In this document: positions 34,501 to 42,747 of the stretch, in pieces
How the letters are laid out: each line of letters starts with the position of its first letter
Numbering within the stretch: the first letter of the stretch is position 1
NCBI RefSeq assembly: GCF_009910705.1
Contig: NZ_JAAAXJ010000003.1
Location: 372,001 to 436,000 of the forward strand
Direction of reading: 5' to 3'
Origin: Microvirga arsenatis
GTDB lineage: Bacteria; Pseudomonadota; Alphaproteobacteria; Rhizobiales; Beijerinckiaceae
Length of the DNA: 64,000 bases
Notes under the pieces: model-generated
What the model saw: the letters and a program-made list of their open reading frames with translations, nothing else
Told to the model about the DNA's origin: nothing
Database searches by the model: none
Position numbers and translations under genes: made by a program

Positions 34501-36263
34501 CTGACGCGCTGGCTGGCAGTCTCCAGGCGGCTCGCAAGATCCTCGACGCGGGTGCCGATGGATTCGTCGGCAAGGCGCACGGCGCTTTTCAGGTGCTCGC
34601 GCACCTCGCTGCCGCGCAGCACGATCTCGTCAACGACGCCGGTGCCCGTGCTGGCAAGCTGCTCGCGCAGGGCCATGCCGCGGGCTGCGAGCTCCTCGAT
34701 GACGGAGCTGACGGTAACCGCGAACTCCTCGCGCACGGTGCCGCTGCTGGTGGTGAGGGCTTGAACCAGGGAGGCGCCGGTCTCGGAGAGCTGCTCGCGC
34801 AGCTGGGTGCCGCGGGCCACGATCTCCTCGCTCACCGAGGCGCCGGCCGCCGCGATCTGGTCGCGCATCTCGGCGGTGCGGGCCGAGATGTCGTCGGCGA
34901 TCACGCCGCCGGTGGCGGCGAGCTTCTCGGTGATCTCGGCCCCGCGCTGGGTGAAGCTGTCCTCCAGGGTGCGGGCGGTCTGCTCGAAGGCCTCGCGCAC
35001 GTCGTTGCCCTGCTGGGCGAGGGCGTCGATGACGCCGCGGCCGGTCTCGGCGAGGGTGCGCGTGACCTGGCTCGCGCCTTCCTGAAGGTGGCGGGTGAGG
35101 AGGTCGCCTGTACGCTCGAAGGCGCCGGTGATGTCCTGGGCCTTGCTCTCGAGGGCGGTCGTGATGGTCACGCCCACCTCCGAGATGCCGTTCTTGATCT
35201 CGTCGCTGGAGCCCGCGAGGCGCTCCACCAGCTCGACGCCGCGGCTCGCCATCTCCTCGACGACGCGCTCGCCGGCGCGGCCGAGGGCCTGGGTGATGTG
35301 GTCGCCCTGCTTTTCGAGCGATGCGGTGACCTTGTCTCCTGCGCCGCTGACGGCGGCGACGACGCGCTCGCTGGCGCCGTCGAGATCCTGGATCAGGCTC
35401 TGATGCACGCCGGTGATCGAGCCGCGCACGCGCTCGGCGTTCGAGACGATGGCCTCGCGCTGCGCCACGAGCTCGTCGATCAGCGAGCGGATGCGGATCT
35501 CGTTGTCGGAATAGGCGCGCTCGAGGGTGGAGATTTCGCTGCGCACGAGCGTCTCCAGCTCGCCGGCGCGGGCGAGCGCCCGCTCGACGCCGTCACCCAC
35601 CGCTGCGACCTCGCGGCGCACGGCCTGCGACACGGAGAGCACCGCGTCGGTGGAGAAGTTCTCCGGCTGGGCCAGGCGGGCGGCGACCTCGCCGACGGCG
35701 CGGGCCACCATCTTCATCTCCTGCGAGCGCACGGTGAGCATGGCCGCGATGAAGAACAGGAAGATCGGCGCGAGGAGCCCCACGGCCGCGAGCGCCAGCT
35801 GCGAGGTCGAGAAGGTGGACAGCAACTGCTCGGGCGTGGTGATGCCCTGCGTGTAGACGAGGGCTCCGATGCCGCCGAGCCAGAGCAGGGAGGCGAGGGC
35901 GGCAATCCAGTAGGCGCGGCGCGAGGGGCGGACCTGCAGCGCCTGCAGCATGACGCCGACATTCTGGCGGTCGTCGTTGGCAACCGCGCTCCGGTCGGGG
36001 GCGACGAAGCCGGAGCGGGCCATGTCGTTCAGGCGCGGGTCGCGGTCGTCTGCCTGGCCGGAGAGGGAATCGGAGCCGAGACCGAAGGGGCCCCGGGTGA
36101 AATCATGGTCGTCGATATCGGGAAGCCTCGGCTCCTCGAAGGCCTTGTCGCCCGGGCGCCCGGGCGTGTGGATCACGAATGTCTCGTCAAGGTTGAGAGC
36201 CTGCTCGACAGCCGAAAGGGCCGCCTCAGCCGGGTCCTTCATCTTCTTGTTCTCGGTCGCCAT
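31515..36263 (-). CDS. Giant hendecad-repeat membrane protein, Growth Pole Ring (GPR/RgsE)-like
   Basis: A 1582-residue protein. Residues 1-115 are acidic and cytoplasmic. Two transmembrane helices (about 118-138 and 155-178) form a hairpin. Then about 1200 residues are helical with an 11-residue period, clearest at about 866-909, where units such as LSSRADEVAET and LGSRAEEIAAT follow each other. This is the apolipoprotein A1/A4/E-like pattern. A Pro/Ala-rich linker lies at about 1380-1435. The conserved C-terminal domain (about 1470-1582) holds ISVDIARMIDHDAAVELWDR and SDDEFRQTVDRYVEEFERLL. Agrobacterium GPR and Sinorhizobium RgsE share this plan and form a ring at the growing pole that organises unipolar growth. 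Start ATG 36263 has GAGGGCGG upstream. CtrA-like sites lie in its promoter. Assignment is by architecture, not alignment. Confidence 0.72.
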   Translation of the reverse strand: MATENKKMKDPAEAALSAVEQALNLDETFVIHTPGRPGDKAFEEPRLPDIDDHDFTRGPFGLGSDSLSGQADDRDPRLNDMARSGFVAPDRSAVANDDRQNVGVMLQALQVRPSRRAYWIAALASLLWLGGIGALVYTQGITTPEQLLSTFSTSQLALAAVGLLAPIFLFFIAAMLTVRSQEMKMVARAVGEVAARLAQPENFSTDAVLSVSQAVRREVAAVGDGVERALARAGELETLVRSEISTLERAYSDNEIRIRSLIDELVAQREAIVSNAERVRGSITGVHQSLIQDLDGASERVVAAVSGAGDKVTASLEKQGDHITQALGRAGERVVEEMASRGVELVERLAGSSDEIKNGISEVGVTITTALESKAQDITGAFERTGDLLTRHLQEGASQVTRTLAETGRGVIDALAQQGNDVREAFEQTARTLEDSFTQRGAEITEKLAATGGVIADDISARTAEMRDQIAAAGASVSEEIVARGTQLREQLSETGASLVQALTTSSGTVREEFAVTVSSVIEELAARGMALREQLASTGTGVVDEIVLRGSEVREHLKSAVRLADESIGTRVEDLASRLETASQRVSETVTVQGQALETSLTQAGERLSTLMGSQVEDFRAAFDTRGQEFSDALARHTDEAQTRLAATARDIVLAIASQGSRVNDALNRTAETLSTTVDSRTREMEETLGARLAALEDVTTRGSEVAERISRDVGSLTETITGRLEEMDRLITVQGRTVAESFSERARDATTAIATQLAALEEHATRRTSEITASFDAIVERVDSVLGARSTALNEALVVRTGEMARVMAEGGRDVATALQARVDEISQAITAKTNAIADTLASKAEQIGQSLDGRIASINEVLSSRADEVAETLGTRAFEINQTLGSRAEEIAATLGSRTDELAAALNQSVTMLEDRVVNRLSGVAETIDERGQAVLGSLTSRIGEIRSILDTQGASLVESLGSRGEVIGQQVAAISETTLRNLEERTNGVVEALQDRSSTLLSSLQERTMELTASYLQSTQAVRSALDEGTQQTVEALTGANERLRDELTEVLGRLTDANRMLQQVAASASSNLGAVEDGLAGRVHHIESLLSEIATQTGRASDQVADQVDALRHVSSGAIQQALELARTLEERGRALTDTTGEQMRTLTEAAAALERVEARMNEALSSRQQALDELLNRISERSQDLESVTRSFTTLLERSLQEAEAKASQIGSVLAAAAESTTSAIGEQFERIRATTGAESERTAEALRASYEQATAEMASALSGATAKFREAMGELRGMTGQIQRELEATRAELRRGVVELPQETQETTANMRRVVADQIKALNELSALVSRSTRLVDAVPAAQPRKAAMNETPVAATMAAVAAAVEQRIAQTTPPAPAPAPVARQAEPKPAAAPTPAPAPAPAPVRQAPPAAERPAPRREEAPSRQGGPRGGWLSDLLNRASRDEPAEAVRSPGRPDRSRTNSLESLDSISVDIARMIDHDAAVELWDRYRRGESNVFTRRLYTLQGQQTFDEIRRKYRSDDEFRQTVDRYVEEFERLLSEVARDDRDSMLTKTYLTSETGKVYTMLAHASGRFD

Positions 36264-36352
36264 GATCCGCCCTCGTGACGCAACTGATGATGGTTGAAGC
36301 CGCATTCCATCCACGAAAAGCAAGGTGAATGCATGACCTCAACCGGCACGGA

Positions 36353-36475
36353 TTAACCATTCAAGGCGCCTCCGCACGGTAATCTGTCATTTACCAAGCA
36401 AGTCTAGCGGCCGATCTGAAACAAGGAAACCCGATGTCCCCTGCCACTTGTGAACGTCGTTAACGGCTTAGTAAC
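36353..36475 (-). promoter_or_regulatory. Two CtrA-type motifs upstream of the GPR-like gene
   Basis: The 318-bp gap between the GPR-like gene and the ferredoxin gene holds TTAACCAT at 36353-36360, the classic CtrA half-site. It also holds TTAA-N7-GTAAC at 36460-36475, one base off the full TTAA-N7-TTAAC box. The half-site is 90 bp from the GPR-like start codon. The rest of the gap has no gene, no long repeat and no clear terminator. Function as CtrA sites is inferred from the motif. Confidence 0.5.
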
Positions 36476-36581
36476 CTGCTCTGCCGGGGGAATTGCGGCG
36501 AAAAAACGGCAGGTCGTGCGCGTATCTCTCGTCTTCCGGCGCCGTCTGTCATAAGTATGCGCCAGCTAGCAGAGGTCCGCA

Positions 36582-36902
36582 ATGATCCAGATCACGTTCA
36601 TCGATTCCGAGGGAACTGCCCGCACCGTCGAGGCGGAGGAGGGCGCAACCGTGATGGAGACGGCCATCCGCAACGGGATTCCCGGCATCGAGGCGGAATG
36701 CGGCGGAGCCTGCTCCTGCGCCACCTGCCATGTCTATGTCGCCGAGGAGTGGGAGACCGCCACCGGCCAGCCCCAGCCGATGGAGGAGGACATGCTCGAT
36801 TTCGCCTTCGACGTGCGCCCCACCTCGCGCCTTTCCTGCCAGATCCGCGTCCGGCCCGAACTCGACGGCCTCGTCGTCCACACCCCCACGCGCCAGGGCT
36901 GA
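36582..36902 (+). CDS. 2Fe-2S ferredoxin, adrenodoxin/putidaredoxin type
   Basis: A 106-residue ferredoxin. The cluster-binding pattern is C-GGACS-C-AT-C with the fourth Cys in LSCQI, matching C-x5-C-x2-C-xn-C of vertebrate-type ferredoxins. ITFIDSEGTARTVEAEEGAT and PMEEDMLDFAFDVRPTSRLS follow the same type. It acts in the cytoplasm as a one-electron carrier for iron-sulfur cluster assembly or for a cytochrome P450 or oxygenase. No isc or P450 gene is adjacent, so the partner is unknown. It is followed 15 bp later by a Usp gene, probably in the same transcript. Confidence 0.93.
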   Translation: MIQITFIDSEGTARTVEAEEGATVMETAIRNGIPGIEAECGGACSCATCHVYVAEEWETATGQPQPMEEDMLDFAFDVRPTSRLSCQIRVRPELDGLVVHTPTRQG

Positions 36903-36917
36903 GGCGGAGGAGCGCCC

Positions 36918-37343
36918 ATGTTCAAGACGATTCTCGTTCCCGTCGATCTCGGCGAGGTGGAGGCGGCCAGGCCCGCCATCGACAAGGCGGTGGAGCTTGC
37001 GGGCCACTCGGGCGGCAGCCTGCGCCTGATCTATGTGCGCGCCATCGTGCCCGTCACCTATATGGAGTTCATGCCGCCGGCCTTCGACGCGGAGCAGCAG
37101 GGCGAGGCCGAGACGAAGCTCGCCGAGGTCGCCGCCGGGGTCGGGATGCCCTCCGAGCGGGTTTCGGCGGTGGTGCGCCTCGGCTCGGTCTATGCCGAGG
37201 TTCTGGACGAGGCCGAGAAGACCGGCGCCGACCTCATCGTGGTCGGCTCGCACCGCCCGACCATGGCCACCTACCTGCTCGGCTCCAATGCCGCCACCAT
37301 CGTGCGCCATGCCCGGTGCTCGGTGCTGGTGGTGAGGGCTTGA
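36918..37343 (+). CDS. Single-domain universal stress protein
   Basis: A 141-residue Usp domain. It starts MFKTILVPVDLGEVEAARPA. The C-terminal GSHRPTMATYLLGSNAATIV matches G-x2-x9-G-S/T, the ATP-binding type of Usp, and it ends with the strand CSVLVVRA. It probably binds ATP and helps stress survival. It is co-directional with the ferredoxin gene, 15 bp downstream, so the pair may be an operon for redox or oxygen stress. No other partner is apparent. Confidence 0.9.
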   Translation: MFKTILVPVDLGEVEAARPAIDKAVELAGHSGGSLRLIYVRAIVPVTYMEFMPPAFDAEQQGEAETKLAEVAAGVGMPSERVSAVVRLGSVYAEVLDEAEKTGADLIVVGSHRPTMATYLLGSNAATIVRHARCSVLVVRA

Positions 37344-37357
37344 ACTTTTCCCTCGTT

Positions 37358-37495
37358 GTCATTCCGGGGCGGCTCGTCAGAGCCGAGCCCGAAATCCATA
37401 CCCGCCAACGTCGTAGAAAAGCGCGCGACGCTGATCGCCCTTGCTTGAAGCGTCGTGGCTATGGTTCCCGGGCTCCGCTGCGGGCCCGGGATGAC
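37358..37495. repeat. Palindromic extragenic repeat (GTCAT-CCCGG family), copy A
   Basis: Outer arms GTCATTCCGGG (37358-37368) and CCCGGGATGAC (37485-37495) match at ten of eleven bases. Inside are several GC-rich sub-hairpins (GGCTCGTCAGAGCC; CCCGGGCTCCGCTGCGGGCC). The same family recurs at 41251 and 58855 in this window. It fills most of the gap after the Usp gene. The sequence looks like the dispersed palindromes of rhizobial genomes; it may also end the Usp transcript. Confidence 0.6.
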
Positions 37496-37504
37496 GGGAC
37501 GAAT

Positions 37505-38074
37505 TCACCCCGCCTTCGGCAGCAGTTCCTCCGGCAACGCCTCGGAGCGGAACGGGCGGGGCTTGTTGAGGCGCAGCATCGGCGCGATCTGCCACACGCC
37601 GATGAAGGCGAGCAGGCCGCCGAGCAGCGCCACGTCCCTCGCGCCCATGCTGAAGGCCTGCCAGATCAGGTAGAGCATGGCGAGCAGGGAGGCGACGGCC
37701 AGGGCAGAAGAAGGCGCCCACAGCCAGAGGGGCTTGCCGGCCACGAACTTCGCCTCCGGGTTGGCGCGCACGATCGCCCGGCACAGGGCCTGGGCGAAGG
37801 TGCGGTATTCCCGCGTCAGCTCCTGCGCCTCCACGAGGCTCCGCCAGTCGAGGGAGCCGAAGGTGAAGGACTTGCCGTCCTTCATGACCACCTTGGTGCG
37901 GAACGCCCCCTTGGCCAGGCGTCCTGGCTCGTAGGTCATGCGCACGGTGTCCACCGCGCCGAGCCGGACCTCGTGGACCTTGCGGCCGGAATCCACCGTG
38001 AGCCTGTCGCCCTCGAGGGTAAAGGAGATCGGCCCGCCGAAAGGCTTGGGGCTGTGGGTGTAGGTTGCGGTCAT
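37505..38074 (-). CDS. Hypothetical protein with N-terminal soluble domain and two transmembrane helices
   Basis: A 189-residue protein of unknown function. Residues 1-115 form a beta-rich, PH-like domain (FTLEGDRLTVDSGRKVHEVR; AFRTKVVMKDGKSFTFGSLD). Two hydrophobic helices follow at about 117-138 and 145-164, then a short basic tail. The combination of a membrane anchor with a cytoplasmic PH-like domain is like other small lipid-facing bacterial proteins, but this is inference from pattern only. It lies between the extragenic repeat and the VWA gene, 22 bp downstream of the latter, on the same strand and probably in its transcript. Confidence 0.65.
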   Translation of the reverse strand: MTATYTHSPKPFGGPISFTLEGDRLTVDSGRKVHEVRLGAVDTVRMTYEPGRLAKGAFRTKVVMKDGKSFTFGSLDWRSLVEAQELTREYRTFAQALCRAIVRANPEAKFVAGKPLWLWAPSSALAVASLLAMLYLIWQAFSMGARDVALLGGLLAFIGVWQIAPMLRLNKPRPFRSEALPEELLPKAG

Positions 38075-38096
38075 CGGATCTCTTGCCTGGATCGTC

Positions 38097-39272
38097 TCAG
38101 CGTACCAGCTCGCGCATCGCGTGGTCTATGCCTTCGAGATTGAGCGGGTACATGCGCTCGCCGAAGAGCTGGCGGATCAGGGTGATGGATTGGGTGTAGC
38201 CCCAGTGCGGCTTCGGCACCGGGTTGAGCCAGACCGCCCGGGGAAAATGATCGAGAACGCGCCGCAGCCAGACCCCGCCGGCCTCCTCGTTCCAGTGCTC
38301 CACCGAGCCGCCGGGATGGGTGATCTCGTAGGGGCTCATGGAGGCGTCGCCCACGAAGACCACGCGGTAGTCGGACGGGTAGGTGCGGATCACGTCGAGG
38401 GTGGGGATCTTCTCGTCGAAGCGCCGGCGGTTCTCCTTCCAGAGGTGCTCGTAGACGCAGTTGTGGAAGTAGAAGTGCTCGAAGTGCTTGAACTCCAGCC
38501 GCGCCGCCGAGAACAGCTCTTCCGCGATCTCGATGTGCCAGTCCATGGACCCGCCCACATCCAGGAAGAGCAGCACCTTCACGGCGTTGCGGCGCTCGGG
38601 CCGCAGGCGCACGTCGAGATAGCCCTTGTGGGCGGTCTCGTGGATCGTCTCGTCCAGGTCGAGCTCCTCCGGCGCACCGGTGCGGGCGAATCGGCGCAGG
38701 CGTCTCAGGGCGATGCGCATGTTGCGGACGCCGAGCTCCACGCTGTCGTCGAAATCCTTGAACTCGCGCTTGTCCCAGACCTTCACGGCGCGGAAGTTGC
38801 GGTTGCCCTCCTGGCCGATGCGCACGCCTTCCGGGTTGTAGCCGTAGGCCCCATAGGGCGAGGTTCCGGCCGTGCCGATCCACTTGTTGCCGCCCTGGTG
38901 GCGGCCCTTCTGCTCCTCCAGCCGCTTCTTCAGGTTCTCCCAGAGCTTGTCCCAGCCCATGGCTTCGATCTGGCGCTTCTCCTCCTCCGTGAGGTAGCGC
39001 TCGGCGAGCTTGCGCAGCCATTCCTCCGGGATGCCGGTCTTCTCAAGGGCTTGGCCCATGCTCTCGAGACCCTTGAACACCTGTGAGAAGACCCGGTCGA
39101 ACTTGTCGAAATGCCGCTCGTCCTTCACCAGACAGGTGCGGGAGAGGTAGTAGAACTCCTCCACGCTCTTGTCGGCGAGATCCCGGTCGAGCGCCTCCAG
39201 CAGGGACAGGTATTCCCTCAGCGAGACGGGCACCTTGGCCGCGCGCAGCTCTGTGAAGAAGGTGAGGAACAT
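38097..39272 (-). CDS. VWA domain-containing CoxE-like protein
   Basis: A 391-residue soluble protein. The N-terminal half is helical (MFLTFFTELRAAKVPVSLRE, typical of CoxE-like/DUF58-linked proteins). The C-terminal half is a VWA domain whose MIDAS reads LLFLDVGGSMDWH, with Gly in place of the usual Ser at the first D-x-S-x-S position. Paired VWA and MoxR AAA+ proteins help mature metalloenzymes or complexes. The matching MoxR gene is at 42748-43596, only 3.5 kb away but on the other strand, with a Kef-type gene and a PLP gene between. The ATG at 39272 (MFLTFF) fits homologues better than Met1 six codons upstream. Confidence 0.87.
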   Translation of the reverse strand: MFLTFFTELRAAKVPVSLREYLSLLEALDRDLADKSVEEFYYLSRTCLVKDERHFDKFDRVFSQVFKGLESMGQALEKTGIPEEWLRKLAERYLTEEEKRQIEAMGWDKLWENLKKRLEEQKGRHQGGNKWIGTAGTSPYGAYGYNPEGVRIGQEGNRNFRAVKVWDKREFKDFDDSVELGVRNMRIALRRLRRFARTGAPEELDLDETIHETAHKGYLDVRLRPERRNAVKVLLFLDVGGSMDWHIEIAEELFSAARLEFKHFEHFYFHNCVYEHLWKENRRRFDEKIPTLDVIRTYPSDYRVVFVGDASMSPYEITHPGGSVEHWNEEAGGVWLRRVLDHFPRAVWLNPVPKPHWGYTQSITLIRQLFGERMYPLNLEGIDHAMRELVR

Positions 39273-39335
39273 CGCGCCAGTCTCCGGCAACGGGGACGAA
39301 GGTCAAGACTCAATCGGGCCGCCCGGTTCAGACCC

Positions 39336-41126
39336 TCACTTCCCGACGGTGCGCCGGGCCCGGAACTCGCTACGGTCGGGCTTGCGGGGGTTCCTTCTCA
39401 GGACCGCGCGGAACTCGTCCCGCCGCTCGTGGATGGAGGCGATGACGAGGCCCATGGGCACCCCGATATCCGCCAGAACCGCCTCGCTGAGCTGCAGCGA
39501 GGCCTCGATGGTCTCCGGCACGGCATCGTCCACCCCCAGATCGTAGAGCTGGGCCGCATGCTTGTCGTCGCGGGCGCGGGACACGATGGTGATGTCGGGC
39601 CGCTCCTGCCGGGCGGCGGCCACGACCGCCCCGATGGCGCTCGGGGTATCCAGGGTGATGACGAGGGCCCGGGCCTGCTCGATGCCGCAGGCGCGCAGGA
39701 ACTCCGGGTGGGAGCCGTCGCCGAAATAGACGGGCTTTCCGGCCTTCCGCTGCTCGGCGACCCTGACCGGATCCATGTCGATGGCAAGATGGGGCACTTT
39801 GTGGCGCTGGAGCATGTCGCCCACGAGCTGCCCGACCCGGCCGTAGCCCGCAACGATGACGCGCCCGGGCTCCTCCGGGGGCGGGGGAGCAGCAGCGGCC
39901 CAATCGAGGGAGCGCTTCTTCTCCATCCGGCGGCTGAGGCGGCGGCCGAGGCGCGCGAAGAAGGGAATCGCCACCATGGTGAGGGTGGTCACCAGCAGGA
40001 GGTTCTGCCCCGGCTCGAGGGGGACGAGCCCTGCCGCCATGGCGCTGCCGAGGATGACGAGGGCGAACTCGCCGCCGGGACCGAGCAGCAGGCCCGTCTC
40101 GGCGGCTTCCGCCGCATTGAGCCCGAAGGGGCGGCTCAGCCAGTAGATGATGACGCTCTTGAGGGCGACGACGAAGGTCGCCACCGCCAGGATGGTGAGG
40201 GGAGCCTCGAGGAAGCGGGACGCGTCCAGGCTCATGCCCACGGAGACGAAGAAGACGCCGAGCAGCAGGCCCTTGAAAGGCTGGATCGTGGTGTCGACGG
40301 CGCGGCGGTACTCGGTCTCCGACAGGAGAATGCCGGCGATGAAGGCCCCGAGCGCCATGGACAGGCCGCTCACGGCGGCGACCAGGCTCGTGACCATCAC
40401 CACGAGCAGGCAGGCGGCCATGAAAAGCTCAGGGCTCTTGGTGACCGAGACCATCTGGAAGAACGGCCGCAGGACGATCCGCCCCAGCACGACGATGACG
40501 GCCAGCGCGAGTCCTGCCTGGAGGAGCGCCGTCGCCATGGTGAGCGCGGTCACCTCCGGCTGGCGCGTGTCCAGCACCGCGATGGTGAGCAGGATCGGGG
40601 CGACGGCCAGATCCTGGAAGAGCAGGGCCGAGAAGCTGGCGCGCCCGGGCGTGGTGTTGAGGCGCTTCTGCTCGGCCAGCACGGGCAGGACGATGGCCGT
40701 GGAGGAGAGGGCGAAGGCGATGCCGATCACGACGGCGGCCGTGACCGTGTCGACGACCTTGAAGGCGAAGAGGCTCAGGGCCAGGGTGCAGAGCAGGACC
40801 TGGAGGGACCCAAATCCGAAGACCATGCGGCGCAGGAGGCGCAGGCGCTGCCAGGACAGCTCGATGCCGATGGTGAACAGGAGGAACACCACGCCGAACT
40901 CGGCCAGGCGCGAGGTGCCCTCGGGATTGGTGAAGGTCAGCCAGTCGATCCAGGGATAGGACGGGATCAGCCGGCCGAGCCCATAGGGTCCCAGCAACGC
41001 GCCGGCTGCCAGGAACCCCAGCACCGGGCTTACCTTAAGCCTGTGAAAGAGGGGAACGACGATGCCTGCCGTTGCCAGAAAAAGAATGGGTTCCTGATAG
41101 GCGTGCAGGTCTATCGCAGCGGCCAT
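39336..41126 (-). CDS. CPA2-family monovalent cation:proton antiporter with RCK domain (KefB/YbaL-like)
   Basis: A 596-residue protein. Residues about 10-390 form the 12- or 13-helix CPA2 core (PVLGFLAAGALLGPYGLG; SSTAIVLPVLAEQKRLNTTP; LLGPGGEFALVILG). Residues about 405-530 form a TrkA-N/RCK nucleotide-binding domain (VIVAGYGRVGQLVGDML; AIDMDPVRVAEQRKAGKPVY; FGDGSHPEFLRACGIEQA). The C-terminal tail is basic. It probably exchanges potassium (or sodium) for protons and is gated by NAD(H) or glutathione adducts. The gene stands alone between the VWA gene and an extragenic palindrome. Kef-type ancillary subunits (KefF/G) are not present. Confidence 0.92.
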   Translation of the reverse strand: MAAAIDLHAYQEPILFLATAGIVVPLFHRLKVSPVLGFLAAGALLGPYGLGRLIPSYPWIDWLTFTNPEGTSRLAEFGVVFLLFTIGIELSWQRLRLLRRMVFGFGSLQVLLCTLALSLFAFKVVDTVTAAVVIGIAFALSSTAIVLPVLAEQKRLNTTPGRASFSALLFQDLAVAPILLTIAVLDTRQPEVTALTMATALLQAGLALAVIVVLGRIVLRPFFQMVSVTKSPELFMAACLLVVMVTSLVAAVSGLSMALGAFIAGILLSETEYRRAVDTTIQPFKGLLLGVFFVSVGMSLDASRFLEAPLTILAVATFVVALKSVIIYWLSRPFGLNAAEAAETGLLLGPGGEFALVILGSAMAAGLVPLEPGQNLLLVTTLTMVAIPFFARLGRRLSRRMEKKRSLDWAAAAPPPPEEPGRVIVAGYGRVGQLVGDMLQRHKVPHLAIDMDPVRVAEQRKAGKPVYFGDGSHPEFLRACGIEQARALVITLDTPSAIGAVVAAARQERPDITIVSRARDDKHAAQLYDLGVDDAVPETIEASLQLSEAVLADIGVPMGLVIASIHERRDEFRAVLRRNPRKPDRSEFRARRTVGK

Positions 41127-41250
41127 TGCTTCCTTCCGGTCGAGGCTATTGTCGTTCTAGCGGTAAGGGATGCGCAAGGGGTTAATGCCGCATGAGGCGG
41201 ATGGAGGCCGCGACATGAGCGCATGAGCGCCCATGCAGTGACCCACATGC

Positions 41251-41353
41251 GCGTCATCCCGGACGCCGCAAGGCGATCCGGGATCGTGTGCAGAATAAGG
41301 TGCTGACCTCGTCTCGCGATCCCGGGTTCTGCTTCGCAGCCCCGGGATGACGC
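41251..41353. repeat. Palindromic extragenic repeat (GTCAT-CCCGG family), copy B
   Basis: Perfect 12-bp outer arms GCGTCATCCCGG (41251-41262) and CCGGGATGACGC (41342-41353). Inside lie two smaller hairpins, with the left half nearly identical to the element after alaS. The copy fills the space between the PLP-enzyme stop (41360) and the Kef-type gene start, so it is transcribed with the PLP gene and could end its message. Confidence 0.7.
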
Positions 41354-41359
41354 CGTATT

Positions 41360-42646
41360 TTACCCCAGCGTCGCCAGCGCCTGCGCCAGATCGGCCACCA
41401 GGTCGTCCGGATGCTCGATGCCGATGGAGACGCGGATCGTGGCGTCGGTGACGCCGAGGCGGTCGCGGGTTTCCTTCGGCACGCCGGAATGGGTGGTGGA
41501 GGCCGGGTGCGAGATCAGCGACTCGGTGCCGCCCAGGCTCACCGCCAGCTTGAACACCTGCAGCGCGTTGAGCACCTTGAAGGCCTCCGCCTCTCCCCCC
41601 TTCACGTCGAAGGAGAAGGTGGAGCCAGGCGCGTCGCACTGGGCCTCGTAGACCTGACGGGCGCGGGAATCCTCCGGCAGGTAGGCAAGGTGATGGACCT
41701 TGGCCACGCTCGGGTGCTCGTGCAGGAATGCCGCCACGATCTCCGCATTGCGGTTTGCCGCGTTCATGCGAAGCGCCAGGGTCTCCAGCGAGCGGCCCAG
41801 CATCCAGCAGGAATGCGGATCGAGCTGCGTGCCGATGGAGGAGCGCAGCAGGCGCACCGTCTTCATCAGCTCCTTGGAGCCCAGCGCCGCGCCGGCGATC
41901 AGGTCCGAATGGCCGCCCACGTATTTCGTCAGCGAATAGACCGAGATGTCGGCGCCGTGCTGCAGCGGCTTCTGGAAGACCGGGCCGAGCAGGGTGTTGT
42001 CGCAGACGATGACCGGGCGGTGCCCCTGGGCTGCGCCGATCTCGTCCGCCACGGTGCGGATGAGGGCGACATCGACAAGGGTGTTGAGGGGATTGGAGGG
42101 CGTCTCGATCTTGATGACCGAGACGCGGCCCTTGGCCATGGCTTCCTTGGCCGCAGCCCGGATGCCCGCCCCGTCGACCCCGTCGCCGAAGCCCACGGCG
42201 CCGATGTTCATGTTGGCCAGGGTCTTGGCGATCAGGGTCTCCGTGCCGCCATAAAGGGGCTGCGAGTGCAGGATCACGTCGCCGGGCCGGGCGAAGGCCA
42301 GGATCGTGGTGGCGATGGCCGACATGCCGGACGAGAAGAGGAGGCCGGCCTCAGCCTCCTCGAAGATGGCGAGCCGGTCCTCGACGATCTCGGAATTCGG
42401 GTGGTTGAAGCGGGAATAGACCAGGCCCGCCGCCTCGCCCTGAGGCGGCTCGCGCCGCCCCGCCACGTAGTCGAAGAACTCCTTGCCGTGCTCGGCGCTG
42501 TTGAACACGAAGGTGGAGGTCAGGAAGACCGGGGGCTTCACCGCGCCTTCCGACAGGGTCGGATCGTAGCCGTAGCCCAGCATCAGGGTCTCGGGCTTCA
42601 GCTTATGATTGCCGATGCGGTCCTTGTGGTAGCGGTTGTATGCCAT
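41360..42646 (-). CDS. Cystathionine gamma-synthase family PLP enzyme
   Basis: A 428-residue Cys/Met-metabolism PLP enzyme of fold type I. PLP lysine lies in [15 protein letters not shown], the phosphate-binding stretch in [15 protein letters not shown], and the substrate loop in [12 protein letters not shown]. The tail holds [20 protein letters not shown] and [13 protein letters not shown]. The family includes cystathionine gamma-synthase, cystathionine gamma-lyase, methionine gamma-lyase and O-acylhomoserine sulfhydrylase; which one it is cannot be settled from motifs alone. It has an extended N-terminus ([20 protein letters not shown]) typical of a distinct proteobacterial branch. It is divergent from the MoxR gene 101 bp away. 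Confidence 0.9.
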   Translation of the reverse strand: MAYNRYHKDRIGNHKLKPETLMLGYGYDPTLSEGAVKPPVFLTSTFVFNSAEHGKEFFDYVAGRREPPQGEAAGLVYSRFNHPNSEIVEDRLAIFEEAEAGLLFSSGMSAIATTILAFARPGDVILHSQPLYGGTETLIAKTLANMNIGAVGFGDGVDGAGIRAAAKEAMAKGRVSVIKIETPSNPLNTLVDVALIRTVADEIGAAQGHRPVIVCDNTLLGPVFQKPLQHGADISVYSLTKYVGGHSDLIAGAALGSKELMKTVRLLRSSIGTQLDPHSCWMLGRSLETLALRMNAANRNAEIVAAFLHEHPSVAKVHHLAYLPEDSRARQVYEAQCDAPGSTFSFDVKGGEAEAFKVLNALQVFKLAVSLGGTESLISHPASTTHSGVPKETRDRLGVTDATIRVSIGIEHPDDLVADLAQALATLG

Positions 42647-42747
42647 AGGTCATGTCTCCCATTTGTTTGTCATGGGCTTAGCCTATGAAGGCGATTGCCG
42701 AAAGGCGGGGGCAGGACTTAGGGTCTGATAAAGCGAGGAAGAGTGGA

